NCBI GenBank assembly: GCA_944393745.1
Contig: CALYBD010000023.1
Location: 1-40,668, forward strand
Direction of reading: 5' to 3'
Length of the DNA stretch: 40,668 bases
DNA from: an uncultured Alphaproteobacteria bacterium
GTDB lineage: Bacteria; Pseudomonadota; Alphaproteobacteria; CAAGCB01; CAG-977
Position numbers and translations under genes: made by a program. Positions 16,499 to 25,576 of this stretch are shown here, piece by piece. How positions within the stretch are numbered: position 1 is the stretch's first letter; each line of letters starts with the position of its first letter. Under the pieces are notes generated by a model. It worked only from the letters and a program-made list of their open reading frames with translations, did no database searches and had not been told where the DNA came from.

Positions 16499-17524
16499 TT
16501 ATACTTTTGTTGCGGTTTTTCCGCGTTCGCAAACAGCCGCCTTAAAAATTTCCGGCGGTTTTATGCCTTTTTTCCACAAACGACGCTGTTTATACAGCTG
16601 TTTCCACATATATTTGGAATCAGGCCAACGCTTGTGCACCCACAGCCATTGGGTCGGATCGTCCCGAATCCAACGTTCCAAAACATGATTGGCTTTTTCC
16701 ATAAAGCGGCGGATATCTTCTTCGTTATTGCCGGTTTTTTCAATTTTTAACGGTTCTTCCGCCGTTAAGCGGAAATGAGCCCCTGTCAACCGCTGGGAAC
16801 GCACGGGCAAAGCCGGATAATCGTGCTTTAAAACCAACGAAGCCAAAGACGGCGTCGTCATAACGGGATAACCGAAAAAATCCACCGCTATGCCTTCGTT
16901 CATTTTCTGATCAATCAACAACGCAAAATGACCGTTTTTCCGCATCAGATCGACAATCTGGCGAAAACCGCCCATGCCTTTGGGAACCAAAACGCCCGGT
17001 ATTTTCTGGCGAAAAAAACGAAACAGCCATTCCACATACGGATTATTGGCCGATCTGTAAATCCGGTGCAGCGGTATTCCCAATTTGTTGCCGACAATTG
17101 ATGAAACTTCCCAATTCCCGATATGCGCCGAAAAGAAAATACCGGCGCGCCCGTCATCGCGCAAAGCCTCGCAACGTTCAAAATTGACGAACTCGATACG
17201 ATCTTCATAATGAACGGACAGCTGACGCAAATGAGGATATTCGACAAAAGTGCGCACCAGATTATCCCACATTCCCACGACAATCGCGTCAATTTCGGCC
17301 GGCGTTTTTTCGGGAAACGCTTTCATTAAATTATACCGGGCCACCCAGGAAATACGCAGACGCGGGCCGACATGGCGTCCTAAAAAACCGCCCGTGCCGG
17401 ACGCCCAATCCAACGGCAACAAACGAAAAATACCGCAAAAAAAGATCGTTCCGATCAATTCCAGCGGATAACGGGTACACATATAAATACCCCGTTTAAT
17501 TTTTCTTTTCAAAGATCTGTTCAC
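16499..17524 (-). CDS. lpxL: Lipid A late acyltransferase (LpxL/HtrB family)
   Basis: This 341-residue membrane-associated acyltransferase probably transfers a secondary acyl chain from acyl-ACP to Kdo2-lipid IVA at the inner membrane. A hydrophobic N-terminal segment (YPLELIGTIFFCGIFRLLPL) anchors it. The catalytic H-x4-E is in FFSAHIGNWEVSS, and GIAVDFFGYPVMTTPSLASL is a conserved family block. The start shown is GTG at 17524 with a weak GGAA site; an ATG at 17482 preceded by CGGGG is a good alternative. It lies 12 bases after lpxK, within the DUF374-waaA-lpxK-lpxL series. Which acyl chain and position it uses (LpxL or LpxM role) is not decidable here. Confidence 0.87.
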   Translation of the reverse strand: MNRSLKRKIKRGIYMCTRYPLELIGTIFFCGIFRLLPLDWASGTGGFLGRHVGPRLRISWVARYNLMKAFPEKTPAEIDAIVVGMWDNLVRTFVEYPHLRQLSVHYEDRIEFVNFERCEALRDDGRAGIFFSAHIGNWEVSSIVGNKLGIPLHRIYRSANNPYVEWLFRFFRQKIPGVLVPKGMGGFRQIVDLMRKNGHFALLIDQKMNEGIAVDFFGYPVMTTPSLASLVLKHDYPALPVRSQRLTGAHFRLTAEEPLKIEKTGNNEEDIRRFMEKANHVLERWIRDDPTQWLWVHKRWPDSKYMWKQLYKQRRLWKKGIKPPEIFKAAVCERGKTATKV

Positions 17525-17536
17525 GGCTTTATTCCG

Positions 17537-18526
17537 TTATTTTCTATGCAACGCCGACAACAAAGCACACATCGCATCGGGCGTATCCCAAACCATATAG
17601 GCATCAACAATTTGTACATGCGGCAAAAAACGCGGAGCAATCCGCACACCGTCCTTAGACGTTGTAACCAAGACGGCTTCTTGTTTATCTGCCCGGGCAA
17701 TCAGATCCGTCATATCTTCGTCCGTATAGGGATAATGGTCTGAAAAGGCCTGCGTTTCCACCACTTCACAACCATAATCTTTCAGCATTTCAAAAAATTT
17801 ATCAGGATATCCGATCCCGGCAAAAGCAAATACTTTCTTGCCGGACAGCTGAGCAATTTTTGCCACGTCCTGTTCAATATGCGTTCCGATAAACGGCAAA
17901 GACATAAAACGTTCGTCAATCCATTTTTTAACGCCGGCTTTATCTTTTCCGACAACAACAAACGCATCGGCACGTTGCAGGCCGTCTTCCACCGGTTCGC
18001 GCAAAGGTCCCGCCGGAAAAACTTTGGCGTTTCCGAAACCGTAGCGTCCGTCAAAAACGGCAAAAGACAAATCCTTTACCAACTGCGGATTTTGAAACCC
18101 GTCATCCATAATAATCACGTCCGCTCCGATTTTTTCAGCCGTTTTTGCCCCGCGTGCCCGATCCGCATCAACGATCGTCGGCGCCACACGTGCCAAAAGC
18201 AACGCTTCGTCCCCTGTTTCCTTGGCCGTATGCTTGTCCAAATCGACCAAGACGTTGCTTAATCCGCCGCCGTAACCGCGCGTTAAAAACACAGGGCGCA
18301 TACCGTTCATTTTAAAATATTCGCCGACAGATACGGCCAGAGGCGTTTTACCCACGCCGCCCATGACCAGATTTCCGATACAGATAACGGGAATCTTAGA
18401 ACGATACGATTTCGTGTTTTTCAGTTTTTGATGAACGCCCCATGCATAAATCCTGCCCAGCGGAGACAGTATTTTGCTTAAAAACGTATTTTTCTTTTGC
18501 CAGAATTTCGGAGATTTTAACGGCAT
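17537..18526 (-). CDS. lpxK: Tetraacyldisaccharide 4'-kinase
   Basis: LpxK phosphorylates the 4'-position of the lipid A disaccharide to give lipid IVA. The 329-residue protein has an N-terminal membrane-contacting region, a P-loop (GNLVMGGVGKTPLAV), the TRGYGG motif, GDEALLLAR, and DVIIMDDGFQNP, all diagnostic of the family. AGAGGGGG lies just before the ATG at 18526, 8 bases after the waaA stop. The gene order waaA-lpxK-lpxL matches that of many Alphaproteobacteria and shows that this organism makes a Kdo-lipid A type endotoxin. Confidence 0.95.
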   Translation of the reverse strand: MPLKSPKFWQKKNTFLSKILSPLGRIYAWGVHQKLKNTKSYRSKIPVICIGNLVMGGVGKTPLAVSVGEYFKMNGMRPVFLTRGYGGGLSNVLVDLDKHTAKETGDEALLLARVAPTIVDADRARGAKTAEKIGADVIIMDDGFQNPQLVKDLSFAVFDGRYGFGNAKVFPAGPLREPVEDGLQRADAFVVVGKDKAGVKKWIDERFMSLPFIGTHIEQDVAKIAQLSGKKVFAFAGIGYPDKFFEMLKDYGCEVVETQAFSDHYPYTDEDMTDLIARADKQEAVLVTTSKDGVRIAPRFLPHVQIVDAYMVWDTPDAMCALLSALHRK

Positions 18527-18534
18527 ATCCCCCT

Positions 18535-19812
18535 CTATTTACGATCGGTTAAATAATCGGCCAGTTGCGGCATTAAACGATCCAGCACGTTTGATTCCGC
18601 CAAGGCAAAAGCCTGCGCGTTTTTTTGTTTTTCCTCAAGCAATTTTTCTTCCGTCAGCAAACTGATCAAAGCCTGCGCCAGTTCCGATTCGTTTTCGGCA
18701 ACAAACAAAGCATCGGCCTCTTTTGCTCTGGCAACGATTTCGCGGAAGTTCATCATGTATTGTCCGCACAAAATCGCTTTTCCCAACCGCGCCGGTTCAA
18801 TAATATTCTGCCCGCCGAACGGAATCATCGATCCCCCGACAAAAGCCGCCGCCCCCAAACGATAAAACAATCCCATTTCCCCGATCGTATCGGCCAAATA
18901 AATATCCGTTTGCGGCTGAATATCTTCTTTGCGGGACCGCCGTGCCACGTTCAATCCGGCTTTTTTAAAAATCTCTTCAATTTCATCGGCCCGGTTCGGG
19001 TGGCGCGGCGCAACAACCGTTAAAGCGTTTTCGACCTTTTCCTTCAGTGCTTTATGCGCATACACGACCACGCTGTCTTCGCCCGCATGCGTACTGCCCG
19101 CCGTCCAACAGGGTCTGCCTTTGATTTGTTCCTGCATACGCTGAAGTTCGTCTTCGTCAACCGGTAACGGCGCCGCGGCAAATTTAATATTGCCGACACA
19201 GGCCGTATTTTTGGCGCCGATTGTTTTTAATCTGTCAGTGTCTTCCTGCGTTTGCCCAAAAGATTTAACGAACATTTCCTGAATTTGCGCACTGAAATGC
19301 GGCATTTTCTTCCATCGTTTAAAAGATTTGTCCGATACGCGCCCGTTGACCAGGATCAGCGGAATTTTCCGTTTGGAAATCACCGAAAGAATATTCGGCC
19401 AAAATTCCGATTCCAGCCACAAAACCAAATCCGGCTTCCAATAATCGACAAAACGGGTTACCTGCGCCATGCAATCAATCGGGATATATTGGTGAAAAGC
19501 CTTTCCCGTCAACCGTTTTTCCATCAACTGAGCCGATGTTACCGTCCCGGAAGTCACCAGGATATTAATGTCGGGATACTGTTCCTGAATTCTGGCAATC
19601 AAAGGCAACATGGACAACGTTTCCCCGACGCTGGCGCCGTGCAGCCAGACCAGCCGACCTTCCGGACGGGGTTTAGAGGCAAAGCCCATACGTTCGCCGA
19701 AACGATTTAAATCTTCTTTGCCGCGGGATTTGCGCACGGCCAGATAAGCGGCTATCAACGGATATCCGATGTATGTTGCCGCCCGATAAAGAGATACCGA
19801 CATTAAATTCAT
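18535..19812 (-). CDS. waaA: 3-deoxy-D-manno-octulosonic acid (Kdo) transferase
   Basis: WaaA (KdtA) transfers Kdo from CMP-Kdo to lipid IVA at the inner face of the cytoplasmic membrane. In the 425 residues one sees an N-terminal hydrophobic anchor (LYRAATYIGYPLIAAYLAV), WLHGASVGETLSMLPL with the catalytic-region Glu, LVLWLESEFWPN, AGSTHAGED and the donor-binding GGSMIPFGGQNIIEPARLG. Length is normal. The start codon overlaps the stop of the DUF374 acyltransferase gene as ATGA (19809-19812). The number of Kdo residues added cannot be inferred. It is the second gene of the lipid A block. Confidence 0.96.
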   Translation of the reverse strand: MNLMSVSLYRAATYIGYPLIAAYLAVRKSRGKEDLNRFGERMGFASKPRPEGRLVWLHGASVGETLSMLPLIARIQEQYPDINILVTSGTVTSAQLMEKRLTGKAFHQYIPIDCMAQVTRFVDYWKPDLVLWLESEFWPNILSVISKRKIPLILVNGRVSDKSFKRWKKMPHFSAQIQEMFVKSFGQTQEDTDRLKTIGAKNTACVGNIKFAAAPLPVDEDELQRMQEQIKGRPCWTAGSTHAGEDSVVVYAHKALKEKVENALTVVAPRHPNRADEIEEIFKKAGLNVARRSRKEDIQPQTDIYLADTIGEMGLFYRLGAAAFVGGSMIPFGGQNIIEPARLGKAILCGQYMMNFREIVARAKEADALFVAENESELAQALISLLTEEKLLEEKQKNAQAFALAESNVLDRLMPQLADYLTDRK

Positions 19813-20549
19813 TCTTGTGTTCCTTCCATGCGCAAGGGAAGCCGTTTTTTCAAACCGATACGCCGGTCGGCTTCCTCCGTTAAATCAATCAACCTGTCTT
19901 CCAACGTCCGGCGCCATTTTTCCACGCCGTCCCGATCCAGATCGGCCGGGATATAAATCGGTTCGCTGAATAAAACGATTCCTTTATTAAACAAAAACGG
20001 AAACAAATATTTATCCCACGTTTTCAGCACTTTTCCCCGCCGAACGGAATACGCCGACAAAACAATCGGTTTTTGCGACTTTTTTGCCAGCTGAATCAAT
20101 CCTTCGGTCATTTTATACCCTGGTTTTCGCCCGTCGGGAGACAAAGCCACCACGTTTCCCGGCTTATTCAGCGTTCTGATCATTTCCAAAGCCGCAACGA
20201 CGCCGCCGCGTTTCGACGAACCGTTAATCGGCTGAATCCCCAACCCTTTCATCGCCGAAGCCATAATCCGCCCGTCACGATGCAGAGAAATCAGCACGAA
20301 CACTTTTTTTTGCAGTTTCCTGTTCAGCACCAAAAACATATCGGACATGGACCGGCCGTGCCAAAACGTAATAAAATAAGAAAGATCCCCGCCGACATAT
20401 TCGTCGCGCAGGCCGTCCATGGACCAGCGGGACGTTTTGTAAACCAGCCAGACGTACCAGTACAGCAGCCGTCCGATCATCGTTTGAACAAACGCATTTT
20501 TGCCGATCCCTTTAAGTATACGTATTTTCCTGCGCATTTGTTTCATCAT
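19809..20549 (-). CDS. DUF374-family lysophospholipid acyltransferase-like protein
   Basis: This 246-residue protein belongs to the DUF374 branch of the LPLAT superfamily, found next to waaA in many Alphaproteobacteria. It shows FITFWHGRSMSDM (the superfamily His with an acidic residue a few positions later), VLISLHRDGRIMASAMKGLG and the family hallmark VALSPDGRKPGYKMTEG. An N-terminal hydrophobic, aromatic segment (IGRLLYWYVWLVYKTSRW) suggests membrane attachment. The start is ATG at 20549 or the adjacent ATG at 20546, close behind CCGGAA. It is the first gene of the lipid A operon and overlaps waaA by 4 bp. Its acceptor is unknown; a role in lipid A or envelope acylation is inferred from context. 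Confidence 0.85.
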   Translation of the reverse strand: MMKQMRRKIRILKGIGKNAFVQTMIGRLLYWYVWLVYKTSRWSMDGLRDEYVGGDLSYFITFWHGRSMSDMFLVLNRKLQKKVFVLISLHRDGRIMASAMKGLGIQPINGSSKRGGVVAALEMIRTLNKPGNVVALSPDGRKPGYKMTEGLIQLAKKSQKPIVLSAYSVRRGKVLKTWDKYLFPFLFNKGIVLFSEPIYIPADLDRDGVEKWRRTLEDRLIDLTEEADRRIGLKKRLPLRMEGTQE

Positions 20550-20629
20550 TTCCGGTTGAAAAACAGTGTTACTTTTTTAACCTACTACACGTTTATTAAC
20601 AAGAGATAATCAAAAATATTATTTTCATT

Positions 20630-20657
20630 TTGACTTTGTTTTATTCCCTTTTACACT
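20630..20657 (+). promoter_or_regulatory. Sigma-70 type promoter of the orphan lipoprotein gene
   Basis: TTGACT (20630-20635) and TACACT (20652-20657) are spaced 16 bp. AAGAAGGA (20671-20678) lies eight bases before the ATG at 20686. The divergent DUF374 gene starts at 20549. Confidence 0.6.
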
Positions 20658-20685
20658 ATATCTGGTTCACAAGAAGGAAAAAAAG

Positions 20686-21936
20686 ATGATCCGCAAGATA
20701 CTTGTCTGCCTGTTTTGCCTTGTTTTGCTGCCTTTGACTTCCTGTATCAAGGAAAAAAAAGGATCAAACGAAGATACTGCCGCGGCCGCACAGCCTCAGC
20801 CGCCGGGAAAGGTTTTGGATTATCTTTCTTTATCGGCGCATTTTCTGATCAATCAGCAGCAGCCGGACGGTTTTTTCAGATACGAATATGACTTTATTAC
20901 CGGCAATTATTCCCACTGGGACAATGTCATTCATCAGACCCGCGCCGGATATACGCTGATACAGTATTATATCTTTTTAATCAGAAACAATATTGATTCT
21001 CAGCTGGCTTCCATTGTCTTGTCATCTGCGGTCAAGGCCTTGAAAGGATATGCGGATTCTTCCGTTGTTCACGGAAACATGCCGGGCAAACTGATTTCCT
21101 TTTATTATAACAAAAGCGGCATTTCCACCCCCGAAACACGAAAGATTTCACCGGATCATCGTATCCGGCGACTGGAGGCCGAAATTGCGGCAACAGCTTT
21201 TGCCCTCATGACCGAAATGTCATATTGGAGCGCCACCAGCAACAATACTTTTGCCGATGCACGAAAAGATTGGCGAAAAGCTTTGATTTATCATACGCAG
21301 CAGGCTTTAAAAACGCCGGCACAGAAAAATTCTTTTATGCCTCTGATCTGGCAGGCGTTTGCCATTTATACGCAGATTGATCCGTCCGACAAAGAAATTG
21401 CCGAACTGTTGCCGCAAATCGATGCCTATTTTATGACTTTGCCGCGGTATATGAGAGACGTCGAAGATTACACCTGGGATATGATTGCGGCCAATCAGCG
21501 TTATCAGACAACACGTCAGTTATCTTTCGTTAACTTTGCCGCACGCCAGACAACCCGGCTGTTAGAGGATATGTATACCCAGCACGATACCGGCATCAAC
21601 AGTTGTTCGCTTTCTTTAGGATTGGTAGAAGCTTCGCTGATTTTAACCGGCAGAACCGGTGATTATGCCCGGATAGAACAAACGGCTTTGGGACGCAGCC
21701 AGCTGGAATATTACAGTTCTCTGAAATATACGATTTTGCCAAATCAAACCTGGATCACGTTGGGTCCCGGCCGTACGCTGCATTCCCAGGACTTTAAACG
21801 ATTTGCCGGAGCCAGCGTTTTCGGCATGCATTTGCCCAGAACAAATATCGGCCTGGTTGAATTGTGCCTGCTGACCGGTATGCGTTTTTCCAACGAAGAT
21901 ATCAAAGAATTAAAACAAGGAAAGGACAAAGAATAA
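20686..21936 (+). CDS. Predicted lipoprotein with a helical (alpha/alpha-toroid-like) domain, function unknown
   Basis: The 416-residue protein has a lipoprotein signal ending LLPLTSC, so Cys20 is the likely lipidated residue. After a short Gln/Ala/Pro spacer, the mature part (about 45-410) has helix-rich, regularly spaced segments with aromatic-rich starts such as QQQPDGFFRYEYDF and HWDNVIHQTRAGYTLIQYY. This resembles the alpha/alpha barrel or toroid folds of polysaccharide-active and terpenoid-cyclase-like proteins. I cannot assign a family. It has its own promoter and a terminator at its stop codon, so it is monocistronic. It probably sits on the periplasmic face of a membrane; a carbohydrate-related role is only a guess from the fold impression. 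Confidence 0.75.
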   Translation: MIRKILVCLFCLVLLPLTSCIKEKKGSNEDTAAAAQPQPPGKVLDYLSLSAHFLINQQQPDGFFRYEYDFITGNYSHWDNVIHQTRAGYTLIQYYIFLIRNNIDSQLASIVLSSAVKALKGYADSSVVHGNMPGKLISFYYNKSGISTPETRKISPDHRIRRLEAEIAATAFALMTEMSYWSATSNNTFADARKDWRKALIYHTQQALKTPAQKNSFMPLIWQAFAIYTQIDPSDKEIAELLPQIDAYFMTLPRYMRDVEDYTWDMIAANQRYQTTRQLSFVNFAARQTTRLLEDMYTQHDTGINSCSLSLGLVEASLILTGRTGDYARIEQTALGRSQLEYYSSLKYTILPNQTWITLGPGRTLHSQDFKRFAGASVFGMHLPRTNIGLVELCLLTGMRFSNEDIKELKQGKDKE

Positions 21937-21951
21937 CCTCTGTCCTTTCTT
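21918..21951. terminator. Hairpin between convergent lipoprotein and clpB genes
   Basis: AAAGGACA (21921-21928) pairs with TGTCCTTT (21941-21948), extended by three pairs including one G-U; the loop is 12 nt and contains the lipoprotein stop codon. The following T tracts are modest (TTAAAATTTTA on plus, CCTTGTTTTAATTC on minus), so it may end transcription from both sides, but weakly. Confidence 0.5.
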
Positions 21952-21957
21952 AAAATT

Positions 21958-24705
21958 TTATGATTGCTTCGGCGGCAGATCCGGCCCGGGCGGAAGTTGT
22001 TTTCCCGGCGGATTCAATACCGGTCGTTTAATTAGTTTTTGCGGCGCGGCCGGTGGCGGTTGTACTTCTTCAAATTCCGCATCACGGACATTTTCGTCAC
22101 GATCCGAATGTTCTTCGGAATCATCACTGGCGCCGATAATTTTCAAAGCATCATCAACAACACGGATTTTAACAACGGAATTATCCCTGACTTCACCGTC
22201 CAAAATAGCCATTGCCAACGGGTTTTCCAATTCCCGCTGGATCAGACGTTTTAACGGACGGGCACCGTACATCGGTTCATAGCCCGTATCCGCCAGCCAG
22301 TTCAAAGCTTTATCGTCCAAATCAAGTTTGATATGACGTTCGGCCAATCGGTTATCCAGCCGCGCCAGTTGAATTTGAACAATGCCTCGCATATCCAAAC
22401 GGCTTAAACGGCGGAACAACAAGATTTCATCAAGACGGTTTAAAAATTCGGGTTTAAAAGCCGCCTGCACGATTTCCATAACGGCCGGGCGAACTTTTTC
22501 GACATCTTCGCCGTCCGGCTGTTCGGCCAGAATTTGCGCCCCCAGATTTGAGGTCAAGATAATCAGAGTATTTTTAAAATCAACCGTATGTCCCTGCCCG
22601 TCCGTCAGTCGCCCGTCGTCCAAAACCTGCAATAAAATGTTAAATACGTCGGGGTGGGCTTTTTCGACTTCGTCAAACAGGATCACCTGATACGGCCGGC
22701 GGCGCACGGCTTCGGTCAAAACACCGCCCTGATCGTATCCGACATATCCCGGAGGAGCGCCCAGCAAACGCGCAACGGCGTGTTTTTCCATATATTCGGA
22801 CATATCAATCCGCAGCAGCGCCGATTCATCATTAAACAGAAATTCCGCCAAAGACCGTGCCAGTTCTGTTTTTCCGACTCCGGTCGGCCCCAAAAACAGA
22901 AACGACCCCATCGGCCTGTTCGGATCCTGCAATCCGGAACGCGAACGGCGAACGGCATTCGATACGGCTTTTACGGCCTCTTCCTGACCGATCAGACGTG
23001 CCTGAATATGATCTTCCATATGCAGCAGTTTTTCGCGTTCTCCGGTCAGCATTTTATCAACGGGGATTCCCGTCCAGCGCGACACGACGGACGCAATCAT
23101 TTCCGTTGTAACGTTTTTGCGCGCAGACACCTGAGCCGACGAGGCAAGGCTTTCCGCTTCTTTTAATTTCTTTTCCAGTTCCGGAATTTGTTTATAGCGC
23201 AGTTCGCCGGCCCGTTCATATTGCCCTTCGCGCAAAGCTTTATCCACCTCAATTCTGGCGGAATCCAGCTGTTCACGTAACTTTGCCGCACCGGCCAGCG
23301 CATTTTTGCTGGATAACCATTCCGCCGTTTTAGAAGCGGAATCTTCTTCCAGATCATGAATGTCTTTTTCCAGTTTTTCCAACCGCTCGACAGAAGCTTC
23401 GTCCGTTTCTTTTTTCAAAGCTTCGCGTTCGATTTTCAGCTGAACCAGCCGGCGGTCAATTTCGTCCAAAGCTTCGGGCTTTGAATCGATTTCCATGCGC
23501 AGCCGCGAAGCCGCTTCGTCCATCAGATCAATTGCTTTATCCGGCAGAAAACGATCGGAAATATAACGATTGGACAGCGTTGCCGCCGACACCAACGCGC
23601 TGTCCGAAATTTTCACGCCGTGATGCAGTTCGTATTTTTCCTTAATTCCGCGCAGAATGGAAATCGTATCTTCTACCGTCGGTTCATCAACGAAAACAGG
23701 CTGAAACCGCCGCGCCAAGGCCGCGTCTTTTTCAACATACTTTCTGTATTCGTCCAACGTCGTTGCCCCGATGCAGTGCATTTCACCGCGCGCCAAGGCC
23801 GGTTTTAACAAATTCGACGCGTCCATGGATCCTTCGCTGGCGCCGGCGCCGACGATCGTGTGCATTTCATCAATGAACAAAATAATCTGACCGTTGGCGG
23901 CTTCGATTTCTTCCAAAACGGATTTCAGACGTTCTTCAAATTCGCCGCGGAATTTCGCTCCGGCAATCAAAGCTCCCATATCCAATGCCAAAACTTTTTT
24001 ATTTTTTAAGCTTTCCGGCACATCACCGTTGACAATACGCAGTGCCAACCCTTCCACAACGGCCGTTTTTCCGACCCCCGGTTCGCCGATCAACACGGGA
24101 TTATTTTTCGTTCTGCGAGACAAAACCTGAATTGTTCGTCTGATTTCTTCATCGCGCCCGATCACCGGATCCAGTTTTCCTTCCTGCGCGCGCGCCGTAT
24201 AATCAAGCGTATACTTTTTTAACGCTTTGTATTTTCCTTCGGCATTAACGGAGGTTGCTTTCCTGCCCTGACGCAAATCTTCAATGGCCTTGTTCAGACT
24301 GACGGGCGTTAATCCGCATTCCGTCAAAATGCGATGCACTTCCGTATTCGGAGCAATCAGCATAGCCAATAAAATACGTTCCACCGTAACGTATTCGTCC
24401 CCGGCTTTTTGCGCGATTTCTTCGGCCTGTTGCATAATTTTGCCGAATTGCTGATTGGGATAACATTCAACCCCCTGTCCGGATACTTTCGGCAGTTTAT
24501 CAATAGCTTCCGCAACGTCTTTTTTGGCTTTTTTGGGATCCCCGCCGGCCGCTTTGATCAGTCCGGCGCACATTCCTTCGTTATCGTCCAGCAAAACCTT
24601 TAACAGATGTTCCGGTGTTAAAAACTGATTATCATTACGTTCGGCAACACCTTGTGCCGACTGAACAAACCCTCTGCTTCTTTCTGTAAATTTTTCTATA
24701 TCCAT
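21958..24705 (-). CDS. clpB: ClpB disaggregase with an extra C-terminal tail
   Basis: ClpB is a hexameric AAA+ chaperone that, with DnaK, pulls proteins out of aggregates. In order the 915 residues hold the Clp_N domain (1 to about 145), NBD1 with Walker [10 protein letters not shown], the coiled-coil middle domain (about 400-520, e.g. [14 protein letters not shown]), and NBD2 with Walker [10 protein letters not shown], Walker [12 protein letters not shown] and the pore-loop segment [11 protein letters not shown]. Usual ClpB length is about 860. Here residues 861-915 form an added tail, first acidic ([11 protein letters not shown]) and then Pro-rich ([14 protein letters not shown]). GAGG stands seven bases before the ATG, and a heat-shock type promoter lies at 24738-24766. 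The neighbourhood DUF4167-clpB is usual for Alphaproteobacteria. Confidence 0.97.
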   Translation of the reverse strand: MDIEKFTERSRGFVQSAQGVAERNDNQFLTPEHLLKVLLDDNEGMCAGLIKAAGGDPKKAKKDVAEAIDKLPKVSGQGVECYPNQQFGKIMQQAEEIAQKAGDEYVTVERILLAMLIAPNTEVHRILTECGLTPVSLNKAIEDLRQGRKATSVNAEGKYKALKKYTLDYTARAQEGKLDPVIGRDEEIRRTIQVLSRRTKNNPVLIGEPGVGKTAVVEGLALRIVNGDVPESLKNKKVLALDMGALIAGAKFRGEFEERLKSVLEEIEAANGQIILFIDEMHTIVGAGASEGSMDASNLLKPALARGEMHCIGATTLDEYRKYVEKDAALARRFQPVFVDEPTVEDTISILRGIKEKYELHHGVKISDSALVSAATLSNRYISDRFLPDKAIDLMDEAASRLRMEIDSKPEALDEIDRRLVQLKIEREALKKETDEASVERLEKLEKDIHDLEEDSASKTAEWLSSKNALAGAAKLREQLDSARIEVDKALREGQYERAGELRYKQIPELEKKLKEAESLASSAQVSARKNVTTEMIASVVSRWTGIPVDKMLTGEREKLLHMEDHIQARLIGQEEAVKAVSNAVRRSRSGLQDPNRPMGSFLFLGPTGVGKTELARSLAEFLFNDESALLRIDMSEYMEKHAVARLLGAPPGYVGYDQGGVLTEAVRRRPYQVILFDEVEKAHPDVFNILLQVLDDGRLTDGQGHTVDFKNTLIILTSNLGAQILAEQPDGEDVEKVRPAVMEIVQAAFKPEFLNRLDEILLFRRLSRLDMRGIVQIQLARLDNRLAERHIKLDLDDKALNWLADTGYEPMYGARPLKRLIQRELENPLAMAILDGEVRDNSVVKIRVVDDALKIIGASDDSEEHSDRDENVRDAEFEEVQPPPAAPQKLIKRPVLNPPGKQLPPGPDLPPKQS

Positions 24706-24737
24706 TTTGTGCCTCTAGCAAAAAAATTCCCTACCTG

Positions 24738-24766
24738 ATATAGGATCACCGCTTGTTTTTCACAAG
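24738..24766 (-). promoter_or_regulatory. Heat-shock (RpoH/sigma-32 type) promoter of clpB
   Basis: On the minus strand CTTG (24766-24763), an 18-bp spacer and CCTATAT (24744-24738) match the alphaproteobacterial RpoH consensus as I know it, CTTG-N17-18-CYTATNT. The -10 box ends 33 bases before the clpB ATG at 24705. CTTGT-GAAAA-ACAAG forms a small inverted repeat at the -35 end. Confidence 0.7.
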
Positions 24767-24814
24767 AGGCCTTTCAGGTAAAACACTTTTTTTTAACGGA
24801 TTAAAACAAGAAAA

Positions 24815-25444
24815 TCAGGCTTCGGCTTCCATTGTTTTTTTGGCCGGCGGACGACCGCGACGCTTAACCGCAACGGCTTCGGCTTCAACAGGCTGAGGCG
24901 CTTTTTTGACCGGCGGACGACCGCGTCTGGGCTTTGTTTTTCCTTCCGCCATTGCCGAAACGGGAACGGACAGATCCATCTTAACCATTTCATTTAGATC
25001 GGATTCCACTGTTTGCGGTGCGGCAGGAATAAAAGAAACAACAACCGGCTCATTTATCACCTGTTCCGGTTCTGCCGGCAAAGAGGCTTGCGGTTCTTCA
25101 ACGACAGGATTTTCCTGCACCGCCGTTTCAACCGAGACAGAATCCGCCGGCTGATTTTGCTGGACATAACGTGCCCCTTCGGCCGCAATGGCCAAAGCAT
25201 TTAAACGCATATAATGATCTGCATGTTGCAGACAGCTTTCGGCCAACACGCGATCGGAAGACATCAGTTCTTTGGCGGCAGAAAGATACTTTTCCATCAA
25301 TTGAAAAGCCGTTCCGCGAAGTCTGCCTGCCGGACCGATGCTGTCATAAACCGTATTTCTGGTCGGTCCGTTATTAAATCTGCGGTTATTGTTAAAGTTA
25401 TTATGGCCGCGTCCGCGTGAACGTCCCCGAGGATTCATTCCCAT
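24815..25444 (-). CDS. DUF4167-domain protein with two C-terminal AT-hook-like motifs
   Basis: The protein starts with an Arg/Gly/Asn-rich segment (NPRGRSRGRGHNNFNNNRRF) followed by the DUF4167 core (YDSIGPAGRLRGTAFQLMEK, then ESCLQHADHYMRLNALA). A Glu/Val/Pro-rich linker leads to two basic motifs, KPRRGRPP (24934-24911) and KRRGRPP (24865-24845), which fit the AT-hook core R-G-R-P. DUF4167 is an alphaproteobacterial family of unknown function found between prmC and clpB. The frame is open to 25549, but a terminator-like hairpin lies in that extension and the family N-terminus begins at the Arg/Gly stretch. I therefore choose ATG at 25444 (25438 is also possible), giving 209 residues. A nucleic-acid-binding role is inferred. 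Confidence 0.8.
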   Translation of the reverse strand: MGMNPRGRSRGRGHNNFNNNRRFNNGPTRNTVYDSIGPAGRLRGTAFQLMEKYLSAAKELMSSDRVLAESCLQHADHYMRLNALAIAAEGARYVQQNQPADSVSVETAVQENPVVEEPQASLPAEPEQVINEPVVVSFIPAAPQTVESDLNEMVKMDLSVPVSAMAEGKTKPRRGRPPVKKAPQPVEAEAVAVKRRGRPPAKKTMEAEA

Positions 25445-25471
25445 GTAATCATACTCATCTTTGTTGAAATT

Positions 25472-25499
25472 AAAAAATCTGCCGCCGTTATTCCGGCGG
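25472..25499 (-). terminator. GC hairpin plus T run between prmC and the DUF4167 gene
   Basis: On the minus strand CCGCCG (25499-25494), a six-base loop and CGGCGG (25487-25482) are followed by CAGA and six T. It looks like an intrinsic terminator for the prmC transcript or an attenuator in the DUF4167 leader. The gene starts only about 28 bases after the T run, too close for a full promoter in between. Confidence 0.5.
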
Positions 25500-25576
25500 A
25501 AACTCCTTTTATATTTGCTTAACCTATATGGCTTCCGACAATTTTTCAATATTTTTTTGTATTTTTACTCTTTTAC

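Noticed and set aside
25445-25549. Longer DUF4167 start adding 35 residues
   Set aside because: The extension contains a terminator-like hairpin with a T run and does not resemble the family N-terminus, although coding cannot be fully excluded.
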